From an uncultured Thermoanaerobaculia bacterium (GTDB lineage Bacteria > Acidobacteriota > Thermoanaerobaculia > Multivoradales > Multivoraceae): a stretch of 64,000 nucleotides of DNA. A model generated the notes under the pieces. That model ran no database searches and was not told the DNA's origin. It worked only from the letters and a program-made list of their open reading frames with translations. The stretch lies in the NCBI GenBank assembly GCA_951813015.1, contig CATOTG010000002.1, forward strand, positions 186,001-250,000, read 5' to 3'. Below are positions 44,785 to 53,533 of the stretch, piece by piece; the first letter of the stretch is position 1; every line of letters starts with the position of its first letter. A program made the position numbers and the translations under genes.

Positions 44785-44913
44785 GGTACGGATGACCCGA
44801 TCAGCACAGCCGAGCGCGTCAGAGTCGCGCACCATTCGCGCAGCCATGCGTCCTGGCAGGGATCGGCGCTCGGCGACGGCTTCCCGGTTTCCATCCGCAC
44901 CGGTGTCCTCTGG

Positions 44914-47070
44914 TCACGGCCGGTAGGAGAAGCCTGCGAACACGCTGCGACCGGGTTCGAGGATGCGCCGGCCGTTGAACGGGTTCTTCGCGTTCAGATG
45001 GCTGGCGTAGGCCTCGTCGGTCAGGTTGCGCGCCCGCAGGATGAACTCGAGGCCCGAACGGAGACTCCAGGCCCCGGCGAGGTCGAGAGTCTCCGCGCCT
45101 TCGGTCGGGATCTCGAACCGGCTGGTCGCGACCCGGTCCTGGTCCCGGGTTGCCGTGGCGGAAAGGTCGAGCCAACCCCGGCCGGAAGGCGTCCGCAGGC
45201 GCATGCCGACTCGGGCGGTCAGCGGCGGGATGCCGAGCAGAGGTTCGTCGAGGGTGTCGTCGTCGGCGTGGACGAACTCGACCTCCAGACGCCAGGTGAG
45301 GACATCGTTCAGCCGCTGACGCAGACCGAGCTCGCCGCCGAAGAACGACGCTTCGCCGTTGACGTAGCGGAACACGATCGGCGGAGACAGCGGCAACCGT
45401 TTCGGCAGGGCGGGGTCCGGGGCGATCGTGATGTAGTCGTCGATCCGGCGGTAGAACAGCGTCGCGTTCGTTTCCAGACGCGAGCCGTTGCGGCCCCGCA
45501 GGTCGAGGTCGATCTCCGTGCTGACCTCCGGTTCGATCATCGGGTTGCCCATGAACTCGGCAGGGAGCTGGAACTTGCTGGCCGGGAAGCGGTCGGACCA
45601 ACGCTCCAGCGTCGTCGCGGTGCGCACGGCACGGCCGGCCCCGATGGTCAGCAGCCACTCGTCGCTCAGCCTGAGGGCGGCGGAGAGCGCCGCGCTCAGG
45701 TTCGTCTCGTCCTGGTCCAGGTCGCCTTCCGTGTTGGCGCGGAAGAACTCGGTCGTCTCGCGGACCCCCGCGGAAACGGAGTCGACGCGCACCGCGGCGC
45801 CGAGGGAGGACCTCTCGCCGTCGCGGACGCCCTGCAGATAGGCGCCCACATTGTCGGTCCGGCTCTCCGGCCAGGCCTGGTCCCGGAACAGGAGGAACCC
45901 GTTCGACCGACGCTGAATCAGGCGCTCCGCCTGCTGACGCGAGCGATAGTGGTCGGCGCCGACGGTCCAGCGCAACCCGTCGTCTCCCGTGCCCAGATCG
46001 AAGGAGACCCTGGCGCCTGCCGTGTTCGACTCGGTCGGCAGGTCGATGTCGAGCGCGAAGGGCGGCATGCGGCCGGGGGCATCGCGACCGGTCGGCTTCT
46101 CGTCGTTGTTCATCAGGTGGTCCTTGCGGCTTGCGTAGGCCTGGACCATGAAGCCGCGGAGCGCTCCCCGCTCCCTGTCCGACAGGTACTTCAAGTTGTG
46201 GGAACGGGTCTTGAAGTAGGTGGCGTTCAGCAGCCGGCCGGGATAGTCGATGTCCTCCTGCGACTGGTAGCCGCCCTTGTACTGGAGCAGGCCGCCGTTT
46301 TGGTCCTGGACGCCGAACAGCCACGACAGGTTCTCGGAGGTGTAGTCGCCCGGGACCGTGTTGCCGTTGCCGTCTTCGTAGTCGTCGCCCGAGCGCACGG
46401 CGGCCGTGACCGCATAGCGAACGCTCCCGGCGGCGCCGGCGAGCCGGGAAAGGCTGCTTGAAGTACCTCCGTTCTCCCCGTAGTCGACGGACAGGGCGCC
46501 TGACAGCCGGTGACCGCCAGCGGAGAACTCCGGCGCCCAGGTCACGACGTCGATCGCACTCAAGGCGCCGGCCGACCACATCAGGGCGTAGGGACCCTTG
46601 ACCACCCGGACCTCGTCCACGGTGAGCGGGTTCACGTGGCTCAGGTCGGAGTCCATCCGCGCCGGGCCGGCGGCGAAGGTTCGTGACCCGTCAACGGTCA
46701 TCGCAATCTGGTTTTCCTGCAGGCCGCGCAGCGTCGGATCCATGTTGATCGGTCCGCCGCGGTTCGCATTGAGACCGGGGGCGGCACGGAAGGCGGCGGC
46801 CAGGTCCGATTCGTTCTGCAGATCCTCGGCCGGGATCGTCGTCTCGACCTGGATCTCGGGCAGGGATGCCGTAACCGTGATGCGGGCGGAAACGGCGGGA
46901 GTCTGCTCCTCCGGTTCGGGCTTCGCGTCGTCCTGCCGGGCCGGGACGGGAAAAGCGCTCAACAGGAGCAGGAGGAGAGTCGCGGCGGTGGCCGCGGCGG
47001 CAGGATGGGTGTTCCTGGTTGAAGGGAGATTCTTGGTTGAAGGGAAATTGATCGTTGAAGGGAAACTCAT
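44914..47070 (-). CDS. TonB-dependent outer-membrane receptor
   Basis: 718 residues. A hydrophobic leader (ATAATLLLLLLSAFPVPA) is followed by the plug domain (VTASLPEIQVETTIPAEDL, LRGLQENQIAMTVDGSR, VDEVRVVKGPYALMWSAG) and a 22-strand-type barrel ending in ...SVFAGFSYRP with a C-terminal aromatic-rich strand. It imports a chelate or metal through the outer membrane with TonB energy. The plug text ARMDSDLSHVNP and the Cys-rich exported neighbour recall copper receptors of the OprC type; the ligand is inferred only. The start at ATG 47070 lies on the first of three 18-bp repeats that encode MSFPST-INFPST-KNLPST. Confidence 0.85.
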   Translation of the reverse strand: MSFPSTINFPSTKNLPSTRNTHPAAAATAATLLLLLLSAFPVPARQDDAKPEPEEQTPAVSARITVTASLPEIQVETTIPAEDLQNESDLAAAFRAAPGLNANRGGPINMDPTLRGLQENQIAMTVDGSRTFAAGPARMDSDLSHVNPLTVDEVRVVKGPYALMWSAGALSAIDVVTWAPEFSAGGHRLSGALSVDYGENGGTSSSLSRLAGAAGSVRYAVTAAVRSGDDYEDGNGNTVPGDYTSENLSWLFGVQDQNGGLLQYKGGYQSQEDIDYPGRLLNATYFKTRSHNLKYLSDRERGALRGFMVQAYASRKDHLMNNDEKPTGRDAPGRMPPFALDIDLPTESNTAGARVSFDLGTGDDGLRWTVGADHYRSRQQAERLIQRRSNGFLLFRDQAWPESRTDNVGAYLQGVRDGERSSLGAAVRVDSVSAGVRETTEFFRANTEGDLDQDETNLSAALSAALRLSDEWLLTIGAGRAVRTATTLERWSDRFPASKFQLPAEFMGNPMIEPEVSTEIDLDLRGRNGSRLETNATLFYRRIDDYITIAPDPALPKRLPLSPPIVFRYVNGEASFFGGELGLRQRLNDVLTWRLEVEFVHADDDTLDEPLLGIPPLTARVGMRLRTPSGRGWLDLSATATRDQDRVATSRFEIPTEGAETLDLAGAWSLRSGLEFILRARNLTDEAYASHLNAKNPFNGRRILEPGRSVFAGFSYRP
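47017..47070 (-). repeat. Three tandem 18-bp repeats at the TonB-receptor start
   Basis: Units at 47017-47034, 47035-47052 and 47053-47070, core GTTGAAGGGAAA on the plus strand. They encode three hexapeptides (x-x-F/L-P-S-T) at the extreme N-terminus, the first containing the ATG. Confidence 0.85.
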
Positions 47071-47311
47071 CGTCGTGAGAACTCCGTGTGAAGACATCGG
47101 GAATGAAGGGGTTGTCGGCTCGCTGCGCGAGCATGCGGATGCAGCCGAAGAAGCCGCCGGATGCGGGGCGGATGGTCGCCGCCCTGTATCTCGAAGAGCC
47201 GTACCGGCCAGGTTGCCGGCTACATGCGCCTGGTGTGTGGCGGCAGCCGCCTCACGGCCGCCGCGCACTGGGGGTGCCGCCGGCATGGCCGGCGACATGC
47301 AGAATCCGATG

Positions 47312-47743
47312 TCAGGCCACCTGGGGAGGCGGAGGCTGAGGGGGCGCCGGGCGCCGGTCGGGCCGGCCAGGCGCATCCGCGGGAGTGGAGTCCCGGATCG
47401 CGAGCATCTCAGGGACTGGAACTCGGGCGAGTTTGGCCTTGAAGGTCCAGGGCTGGTCGGGGTCGACCTGGTGGCAGGGGGCGCCCATGCCGCACTGGCC
47501 GTCCGGCAGTTCGACGCGATGTCCTGCGGCGTTTCCGCCCGGCGCCGGCGCGTGTCCGTCGCATTCGGCCGGGTTCGTCTCTTCGGCCGCAGACATCGGA
47601 CAGACCGTGCCGCTGCAGCACTCGAGTTCGCAGCCGGAGTCGGCGGCGACGGGAGTCAGCCAGCCGATGCACCACAGTACGGCCAGGAGCCATGCCGTCA
47701 TCCGGCGTGGCCGCCCGGCTCCCGTGCCGCGAGGCGTGCTCAT
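47312..47743 (-). CDS. Small exported Cys/His/Met-rich protein next to the TonB receptor
   Basis: 143 residues. An Arg-rich n-region and MTAWLLAVLWCIGWLTPVAA form a signal peptide. The short mature chain has about eight cysteines with several His and Met (CELECCSGTVCPMS, AECDGHAPAP, QCGMGAPCHQVD), suited to binding soft metals. Short exported proteins of this sort often accompany copper-related TonB receptors (DUF2946-like); assignment is tentative. It is followed by the receptor gene on the same strand after about 240 bases. ATG 47743 is used; an internal start at 47701 would shorten the leader. Confidence 0.55.
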   Translation of the reverse strand: MSTPRGTGAGRPRRMTAWLLAVLWCIGWLTPVAADSGCELECCSGTVCPMSAAEETNPAECDGHAPAPGGNAAGHRVELPDGQCGMGAPCHQVDPDQPWTFKAKLARVPVPEMLAIRDSTPADAPGRPDRRPAPPQPPPPQVA

Positions 47744-47811
47744 GACCAAGAATCTTGACACGGACCAGGTCCCGTCGCAACCCTGCCGGGACGTTCCCGA
47801 GTCCAGTTCAC

Positions 47812-47856
47812 ACCTCCACTTCGGTCATCGGCTTCCGACTTTGGAACAGCTTTGCG
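47812..47856 (-). mobile_element. Partial, diverged copy of the 151-bp element
   Basis: The minus strand reads GCTGTTCCAAAGTCGGAAG and continues with similarity to the first 40 bases of the other copies. The opposite terminus is not found at the expected distance. Confidence 0.4.
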
Positions 47857-47861
47857 CAAGC

Positions 47862-47976
47862 CCTGCGGCCAGGCCGCAAGTCTCACACGAGGTCCCCTCC
47901 GGACGTGGACGATCCCGGCGAGGTGATCGCCGCGTACCTGCGGCCAGGCCGCAAGTCTCACGCGAGGTCCCCTCCG
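47862..47976. repeat. 40-bp direct repeat pair with 35-bp spacer
   Basis: Copies at 47862-47901 and 47937-47976 differ at one base. Each contains the near-palindrome TGCGGCCAGGCCGCA. The 75-base period equals that of the unrelated repeat pair inside the 50996-52993 gene. Confidence 0.85.
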
Positions 47977-48142
47977 CTGCTTCGAGGCTTCCGGCGCCGA
48001 CATGAGCGGCATCGACGCACCCTTCCCGATGGGTTGGCCGGCCTGACTCGCCGCAGGAAGCCGGGCCCGCACGACAAGCCGCGGCAGAGCCGGCGCAGCA
48101 CGCACGCACCGGCGACTTCAGTCACCGGCGGGCCGCGCCGCG

Positions 48143-49711
48143 CTAACGCTCAGGGGGCTTGCGGTAGTCCAGCGGCGGCTGCTGACCTTCCTCCAGCGCT
48201 GCCCGGTAGGGGCGGTCGGCGAGCCGGCGGTCGAGTTCCTCGCGGGCCGCCTTGACGATCGACGGATCGGCGAGCAGGTCCCAGGCTGTAGCCGCCAGCA
48301 CGCGGGCGGCCATCAACATGCCCTGGCGGCCGATCGTCGTGCCGCCGGCCGCGACCGCCTGCCAGGAGTGGGCCGGGGTACCCGGGACCCAGCAGGCCGT
48401 CCGGATACCAGTCGTCGGCGCGACCCAGGAAACGTCGCCGACATCGGTGGAGCCCAAGGTCGTGTTGCCGGTGTCGTCGCGCAGCTCGGACACGGACGCG
48501 AGCGGTCGCGGCTTGAGCAGCGACTCCTGCAGCTTGCGGGCCCAGCCGCGCTCCTCGTCGCTGTACTTCATGTCGATCAGGGCCTCGAAGTTCCGAAGCG
48601 AGACCTTCGACAGCGTGTCGTTGGGCAGCAGGTTGTGGATTCCGCCCAGGAACTCGATCTCCAGTTCGGTCTCCGTCGCGTGGGCGGCGCCCTCGGCCAC
48701 GAGGACCAGCCGGTCGTATATCGAGCGCGCGACGTCGATGTCCGGGTGGCGCACGTAGTAGTAGGCCTCGGCGAAGGCCGGCACGACGTTCGGGGCGTCG
48801 CCGCCGGCGGTGATCACGTGGTGAATCCGGGTGCGGTCCGGCGTGTGTTCCCGCAGCAACTCGGCGCCGTAGTTGAGGATCGCCACCGCGTCGAGTGCGG
48901 ACCGGCCCGCCTCGGGCGACGCGGCAGCGTGAGCGCTGCGGCCCCGGTAGCGGAACTTGGCCGCCACCCGGGCGAGGTTCGTCGGATCGCCGGCGGAGTT
49001 CACGTCGCCCGGATGCCAGTGGAGGACGGCATCCACGTCGTCGAACAGTCCGGCCCGAGCCATGAATGCCTTGGCGCCGCCACCCTCCTCGGCGGGCGTT
49101 CCGAAGAGCCGCACCGTGCCCCGGATCGCGCCGCTACGGATGCCGTCGGCTACCGCAAGCGCCGCGCCGACGGAACCGGCGCCGAACAGATGGTGTCCGC
49201 AGGCATGGCCCCAATCGGGTCCGTCGCGCGGCGAGCGCGTGGGAACCGCTTCCTGGGACAGCCCCGGCAAGGCGTCGAACTCGGCGAGGATCGCGACGAT
49301 CGGACCTCCCGAGCCGTAGGACGCGACGAAGCTCGTCGGGATGCCGGCGACCCCGCGCTCGACGCTGAAGCCCTCCTCCTCGACGATCGAGGCGAGCAGG
49401 GCCGAGGACTTCGTCTCCTGGTATCCGGGCTCGGCCCAGTCCCAGACCTTGCGCGCCGCGTCCCAGAGCAGGTCGGCCCGCGACGCGACTGCGGCTTCCA
49501 GTCCTGTCTTTTCCGCAACGTCGCCAGCCGCGCCGGGCGCAACGCCGACCAACAGCGCGGAAATCGCTACGAAGAACGCGCACCGGGAACGCCGGCGCCC
49601 CCGCCGGCCAACCCACTCGAACCAGTTGCTCGCGGTCAGCCTGCTGTCGTGGACGCCCCGCACGATGCGCAACCGCGCGTCGACGCGCGTGCCGGCGGCG
49701 CTCCTACGCAT
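48143..49711 (-). CDS. M20-family amidohydrolase, aminobenzoyl-glutamate utilisation protein B-like
   Basis: 522 residues. A signal-like segment (CAFFVAISALLVGVAPGAAG) lies after about 42 basic residues, so the true start may be further in. Metal-site motifs are GHACGHHLFGAG, GTPAEEGGGAKAF and HWHPGD, and a dimerisation domain starts with RGRSAHAAASPEAGRSALD. AbgB-type enzymes cleave amide bonds of p-aminobenzoyl-glutamate and related compounds. If exported, it would act in the periplasm. ATG 49711 overlaps the stop of the alcohol dehydrogenase gene by eight bases, so the two form an operon. Confidence 0.83.
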   Translation of the reverse strand: MRRSAAGTRVDARLRIVRGVHDSRLTASNWFEWVGRRGRRRSRCAFFVAISALLVGVAPGAAGDVAEKTGLEAAVASRADLLWDAARKVWDWAEPGYQETKSSALLASIVEEEGFSVERGVAGIPTSFVASYGSGGPIVAILAEFDALPGLSQEAVPTRSPRDGPDWGHACGHHLFGAGSVGAALAVADGIRSGAIRGTVRLFGTPAEEGGGAKAFMARAGLFDDVDAVLHWHPGDVNSAGDPTNLARVAAKFRYRGRSAHAAASPEAGRSALDAVAILNYGAELLREHTPDRTRIHHVITAGGDAPNVVPAFAEAYYYVRHPDIDVARSIYDRLVLVAEGAAHATETELEIEFLGGIHNLLPNDTLSKVSLRNFEALIDMKYSDEERGWARKLQESLLKPRPLASVSELRDDTGNTTLGSTDVGDVSWVAPTTGIRTACWVPGTPAHSWQAVAAGGTTIGRQGMLMAARVLAATAWDLLADPSIVKAAREELDRRLADRPYRAALEEGQQPPLDYRKPPER

Positions 49712-50807
49712 CGAACACGATGACCTGCCGCGCCACCTCGCCGCTCTTCAGGTTCTGCAGCGCCTCGTTGATCTGCGAGAACCCGACGCGGTCAGAGATC
49801 AGCTCGTCGAGCTTCAGCTTGCCGGCCAGGTAGAAGTCGACCAGCCGCGGCATGTCGATCCGGAATCGGTTCGAACCCATCACGCAGCCCTGGATGCACT
49901 TCGCCTGGAGCATTTCGTGGCCGGGAATCTCGATGTTCTCGCCAAACGGCACCATGCCGATCACGGTCGCGGTGCCGCCGGGACGCAGCATCGCCCACGC
50001 CTGCTCGGCGGTCACCTTGAGGCCGATTGCCTCGAAGGCGTACTGGACACCGCCGCCGGTCAGTTCGAGCACCTGCTCCACCGGGTCACCGGCCGACGCG
50101 TCCACCGTGTCCGTCGCGCCGAACTGCTTCGCCAGTTCCAGCTTCGAAGCCACCCGGTCGACCGCGATAACCCGTCCGGCGCCGGCGAGTTCGGCGCCGT
50201 TGATCGTCGACAGGCCGATGCCGCCGCAGCCGATCACCACGACCGTCGAGCCCGGCTCCACCTGGGCCGTCCGGAACGCCGCGCCGACACCCGTCGTCAC
50301 CGCGCAGCCGATGACCGCGGCGCGGTCGAGCGGCATGTCCTCGCGGATCTTCACGACCGCGTTCTCGTGGACCAGCATCTGCTCAGCGAAGGACGCCAGA
50401 TCGGCGAACTGGGAGACGGGCCGCGGTCCGCCGCCATTGCTGGCGGGAAGGGCCAGCCGCGGCTCGGCACTCCTCGGCCGCCGGGTCGCCCGCTTGTCGC
50501 AGAGTGTCGGCTCGCCGCTCATGCAGTACTCGCAGTAGCCGCAGAACACGGACAGACAGGTGATCACGTGGTCGCCCGGCTTGACGTAGCGAACCTCGGA
50601 ACCCACCTGCTCGACGATTCCGGCCGCCTCGTGGCCAAGGATCGCGGGCGTCCGGATCGGCCACAGCCCGTCCACGAAGTGCAGATCGCTGTGGCAGACG
50701 CCGACCACCGAGCTCCTGATCAGGATCTCGTGCGGTCCCGGTTTGCTGATCGCGACGTCGGTGATCTCGAGCGGTTGCCCGACCTCGTGGAATACGGCTG
50801 CTTTCAT
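49704..50807 (-). CDS. Zinc-dependent alcohol dehydrogenase
   Basis: 367 residues of the medium-chain dehydrogenase family. Catalytic zinc ligands lie in GVCHSDLH and GHEAAG; the structural zinc is in CGYCEYCMSGEPTLC. The cofactor-binding Rossmann turn is VIGCGGIGLSTINGAELAGA. It oxidises alcohols or reduces aldehydes with NAD(P) in the cytoplasm. The layout is close to class III-like and NDMA-type dehydrogenases; the substrate is unknown. It is translationally coupled to the amidohydrolase downstream. Confidence 0.88.
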   Translation of the reverse strand: MKAAVFHEVGQPLEITDVAISKPGPHEILIRSSVVGVCHSDLHFVDGLWPIRTPAILGHEAAGIVEQVGSEVRYVKPGDHVITCLSVFCGYCEYCMSGEPTLCDKRATRRPRSAEPRLALPASNGGGPRPVSQFADLASFAEQMLVHENAVVKIREDMPLDRAAVIGCAVTTGVGAAFRTAQVEPGSTVVVIGCGGIGLSTINGAELAGAGRVIAVDRVASKLELAKQFGATDTVDASAGDPVEQVLELTGGGVQYAFEAIGLKVTAEQAWAMLRPGGTATVIGMVPFGENIEIPGHEMLQAKCIQGCVMGSNRFRIDMPRLVDFYLAGKLKLDELISDRVGFSQINEALQNLKSGEVARQVIVFDA

Positions 50808-50887
50808 GTTCCGGTGCCCTCAGTTCGATTGCGGGAAAGAGAGGCAGGCTATCAGCGAGCAAGCGACACCCCCGGTGCGCTGCAGGC

Positions 50888-50935
50888 CGCAGGCAAGGTC
50901 GCAGGCAAGGCCGCAGGCAGGGCCGCAGGCAGGAC
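50888..50935. repeat. Four tandem 12-bp repeats
   Basis: CCGCAGGCAAGG-type units at 50888, 50900, 50912 and 50924, in the 188-base divergent gap between the alcohol dehydrogenase and the gamma-glutamyltransferase genes. Confidence 0.8.
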
Positions 50936-50983
50936 CCAAGGGCCCGAAGACTCGCGGGCCGCGCTGTCGTACCGCGGCGGCGA

Positions 50984-50989
50984 TAGGCT
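50984..50989 (+). promoter_or_regulatory. Putative -10 box of the gamma-glutamyltransferase gene
   Basis: TAGGCT ending six bases before ATG 50996, with no Shine-Dalgarno sequence; another leaderless-looking start. No clear -35 element. Confidence 0.25.
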
Positions 50990-50995
50990 GCCGCG

Positions 50996-52993
50996 ATGAT
51001 CTCCACACCGGCCCCCGGCTTCCGCCTTCGTTTCCTGGTGCTCGCCGTCGCCGGCGTCAGCATCGCCGCGCCGGCCATCGCCCAGCGAACGGCCAAACCC
51101 GTGCTGCACGGGCGCCACTGGGTAGCGGTGACCGGGAAACCGCTGGCCGCCACCGCCGGCGCCCTGATCTTCGGCCGCGGCGGCAACGCCGTGGACGCGG
51201 CATGCGCCATGCTCGCCGCGACCTCGACGATGTGGGACACCCTGGGCTGGGGCGGCGAAACCCAGGCCCTGATCTTCGACCCGCGGAACAACGAAGTGGT
51301 CGGGATCAACGCCCTCGGCGCCGCCCCGACCGGCGCCTCCGCCTCCTTCTACCGCGAGCGGGGCTTCGTCTATCCCCCGGAGTACGGTCCGCTCGCGGCG
51401 GTGACGCCGGGCACCCCCGGCGGGCTGATCGTGATGCTCGCCCACTACGGCACGATGAGCCTCGCCGAGGTGCTCGAACCCGCGGTCCAGATGGCGGACG
51501 GCTACCCGATCGAGCAAGCGCAGGCCGACAACATGGAGCGACGCAAGGAGATGCTCCAGGAGTGGCCGGATTCGGCGCGGGTCTTCCTGCCCCACCTGTC
51601 GTCGTCGGAAGAAAGCGACGGACGCGCCGCCCCGCGCGCCGGCGAGATCTTTCGCCAGCCGGACCTTCTCGACACCTTGCGCAAGCTCGTCGACGCGGAA
51701 GCCGCCGCCCTCAAGCAAGGCAAGACGCGCGAGCAGGCTCTGGCCGCCGCCTACGACCGCTTCTACCGCGGCGACATCGCCGAGGAGTTCGTCCGTGGGT
51801 CGGAGGACTTGGGCGGGCTCGTGACGATGGCCGACCTCGACCGCTGGCAGGTCCACATCGAGGAACCGGTGCGCACGAACTACCGCGGCGTCGACGTCTA
51901 CAAGCTGACGTCCTGGGTGCAGGGACCCGTCATGCTCCAGGCACTGAACATCCTGGAGAACGCCGATCTGAGGCCGATGGGCTACAACTCGGCCCGGTAC
52001 ATCCACACCCTCTACCAGGCGATGAACCTCGCCTTCGCCGACCGCGACTTCTACTACGGCGACCCCTACTACCCGCCCGAGGAACCGCTCGAAGGCCTGC
52101 TGTCGAAGGACTACGCCCGCGCCCGCTACGAGTCGATCGACCGGGAGCGGAACAACGAGAACGTGCGCCCCGGCAACCCCTACGACTTCCAGGAGGGGGA
52201 GAATCCGTTCCTCGATCTGCTCGAACAGTGGACGCCGATCCCGCCGGCGGCGGACGCGGAGGGCGAGCAGGGCTTCCAGCAGGCTTCGACCGACCCGCGG
52301 CAGCGCCACGCCCTCGGCCGCGCACCAGTCCGCCCAGGCGAGCAGGGCTTCCAGCAGGCTTCGACCGACCCGCGGCCCCTGCCGCGGATGACCTACGAGG
52401 AGGCGTTCGTCGCCGGGACGACCTCGATCCAGGCCGCCGACGCCGCGGGCTGGGTCGTGTCCGTGACCCCCAGCGGCGCCTGGATCCCCGCCGTGATCGC
52501 CGGCCGCACCGGCATCGGAATGAGCCAGCGGATGCAGAGCTTCGTGCTCGACCCGGGCCTAAACCCGTACAACCTGCCGGAACCGGGCAAGCGGCCCCGC
52601 GCCACGCTGACCCCGGGCATGGCGCTTCTGGACGGCTCGCCCTACCTCTCCTTCGCCGTCCAGGGCGGCGACACGCAGGACCAGAACCTGCTCCAGTTCT
52701 TCCTCAACGTGGTCGAGTTCGGGATGAACGTGCAACAGGCAGCGGAGGCCGCGAACATCACCAGCCACCAGATGCAGAGTTCCTTCGGCGCCCACGAGTC
52801 GCGGCCCGGAGACCTCGACGTCCGCCGCGACGTGCCGCCGTGGGTGCGGGAAGAACTCGGCCGCATGGGCTACCGCGTCCGCACCCTGGACCGCACCTCC
52901 GGACCGATCACCGCGATCTGGTTCGACCGCGAGAACGGCACGATGTGGGGCGGCGCCAGCGACTTCGGCGAGGACTACGGCATCGCCTGGTAG
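50996..52993 (+). CDS. Gamma-glutamyltransferase-family protein, exported, with in-frame repeat insert
   Basis: 665 residues with signal peptide (FRLRFLVLAVAGVSIAAPAIAQ). The large-subunit part has GGNAVDAACAMLA and AVTPGTPGGLIVMLAHYG. The autocleavage/nucleophile Thr is T475 in FVAGTTSIQAADAAGW, where typical members have T-T-H; the small subunit continues with MSQRMQSFVLDP and GGDTQDQNLLQFFLN. Family members self-process in the periplasm and move or hydrolyse gamma-glutamyl groups. About 40 residues before T475 lies an insert with GEQGFQQASTDPR twice, encoded by a duplicated 40-bp repeat. Whether processing survives is open. Confidence 0.82.
   Translation: MISTPAPGFRLRFLVLAVAGVSIAAPAIAQRTAKPVLHGRHWVAVTGKPLAATAGALIFGRGGNAVDAACAMLAATSTMWDTLGWGGETQALIFDPRNNEVVGINALGAAPTGASASFYRERGFVYPPEYGPLAAVTPGTPGGLIVMLAHYGTMSLAEVLEPAVQMADGYPIEQAQADNMERRKEMLQEWPDSARVFLPHLSSSEESDGRAAPRAGEIFRQPDLLDTLRKLVDAEAAALKQGKTREQALAAAYDRFYRGDIAEEFVRGSEDLGGLVTMADLDRWQVHIEEPVRTNYRGVDVYKLTSWVQGPVMLQALNILENADLRPMGYNSARYIHTLYQAMNLAFADRDFYYGDPYYPPEEPLEGLLSKDYARARYESIDRERNNENVRPGNPYDFQEGENPFLDLLEQWTPIPPAADAEGEQGFQQASTDPRQRHALGRAPVRPGEQGFQQASTDPRPLPRMTYEEAFVAGTTSIQAADAAGWVVSVTPSGAWIPAVIAGRTGIGMSQRMQSFVLDPGLNPYNLPEPGKRPRATLTPGMALLDGSPYLSFAVQGGDTQDQNLLQFFLNVVEFGMNVQQAAEAANITSHQMQSSFGAHESRPGDLDVRRDVPPWVREELGRMGYRVRTLDRTSGPITAIWFDRENGTMWGGASDFGEDYGIAW
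52262..52376 (+). repeat. 40-bp direct repeat pair with 35-bp spacer, in frame inside the gamma-glutamyltransferase gene
   Basis: Identical 40-base copies at 52262-52301 and 52337-52376. The 75-base period keeps the reading frame and adds the doubled peptide GEQGFQQASTDPR just before the self-cleavage site. Same geometry as 47862-47976, but a different sequence. Confidence 0.9.
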
Positions 52994-53141
52994 GCGATCC
53001 GCCGCCCAGGAAGAGGTAGTCCCTGCTTGCCGAGGAACCCGCCGACTGCCAAGCCCCTTACCATCGGCACCGGGTCCCGAGGCCGAGACCGCCGTTCCCG
53101 GGTGTTGGTACAGTCCGGGCTGACGAATCAGGGAGCGGCTG

Positions 53142-53348
53142 ATGCGACTGACCATCGAAACAGAGCGTGAAGACGATGGCCGCTGGATTGCGGAGGTCGC
53201 CGAACTCGCAGGCGTCATGGCCTACGGGGAGAGCCGCGAAGACGCCATGAGGCGAACAAAGGCGTTGGCTCTTCGCGTGGTCGCCGAGCGGATGGAGCAA
53301 GGTGAGCCCCTGGCCGGGGCGACCACCATCCGGTTTGCCGCCGCGTGA
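53142..53348 (+). CDS. hicB: HicB-family antitoxin (module 1)
   Basis: 68 residues: MRLTIETEREDDGRWIAEVAELAG, then GESREDAMRRTKALALRVVAERMEQGE, a partial RNase H-like fold typical of HicB. It neutralises the HicA mRNA-cleaving toxin and usually represses its own operon. A GGGAG ribosome-binding site lies just before ATG, and a TACAGT box (53107) may be the -10. It overlaps the following hicA-like frame by four bases (GTGA), the usual BA arrangement. Confidence 0.75.
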   Translation: MRLTIETEREDDGRWIAEVAELAGVMAYGESREDAMRRTKALALRVVAERMEQGEPLAGATTIRFAAA

Positions 53349-53533
53349 GTGCCTGGCCGGCCGTCAAGGCTCGACAAGTGTTGTCGGCCCTGCTACGCGA
53401 CTGCGGTCAGACGTCGCGCCTGTGTCCAGTTTGTCGACTCGGCGTCGTGACCCGTCGCGGGTCATACCGTCCGTTCTGGGCTTTCAGCGGCTATTTCTCC
53501 GAGCCACCGTGCAAGTACACGAGCAACAACTGA
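53345..53533 (+). pseudogene. Eroded hicA-like toxin gene (module 1)
   Basis: 62 codons from GTG. The first 18 residues (SAWPAVKARQVLSALLR) match the N-terminal helix of HicA toxins paired with this HicB type. After that the text becomes cysteine-rich and lacks the expected GSHRTL catalytic-His segment. The 3' part overlaps the end of the convergent hicA of module 2. It looks like a toxin gene cut and fused to foreign sequence, leaving an antitoxin without a working toxin. Confidence 0.5.

Larger units (their letters stand above)
47744..48142. other. Intergenic region with repeats
   Basis: 399 bases between the Cys-rich gene and the AbgB-like gene, both on the minus strand. It holds a partial copy of the 151-bp element and a 40-bp repeat pair. 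No gene recognised. Confidence 0.5.

Noticed and set aside
47862..47976. Repeat-spacer-repeat resembling a minimal CRISPR array
   Set aside because: Only two repeats, a coding-compatible period, no cas genes and a second pair of different sequence with equal spacing.
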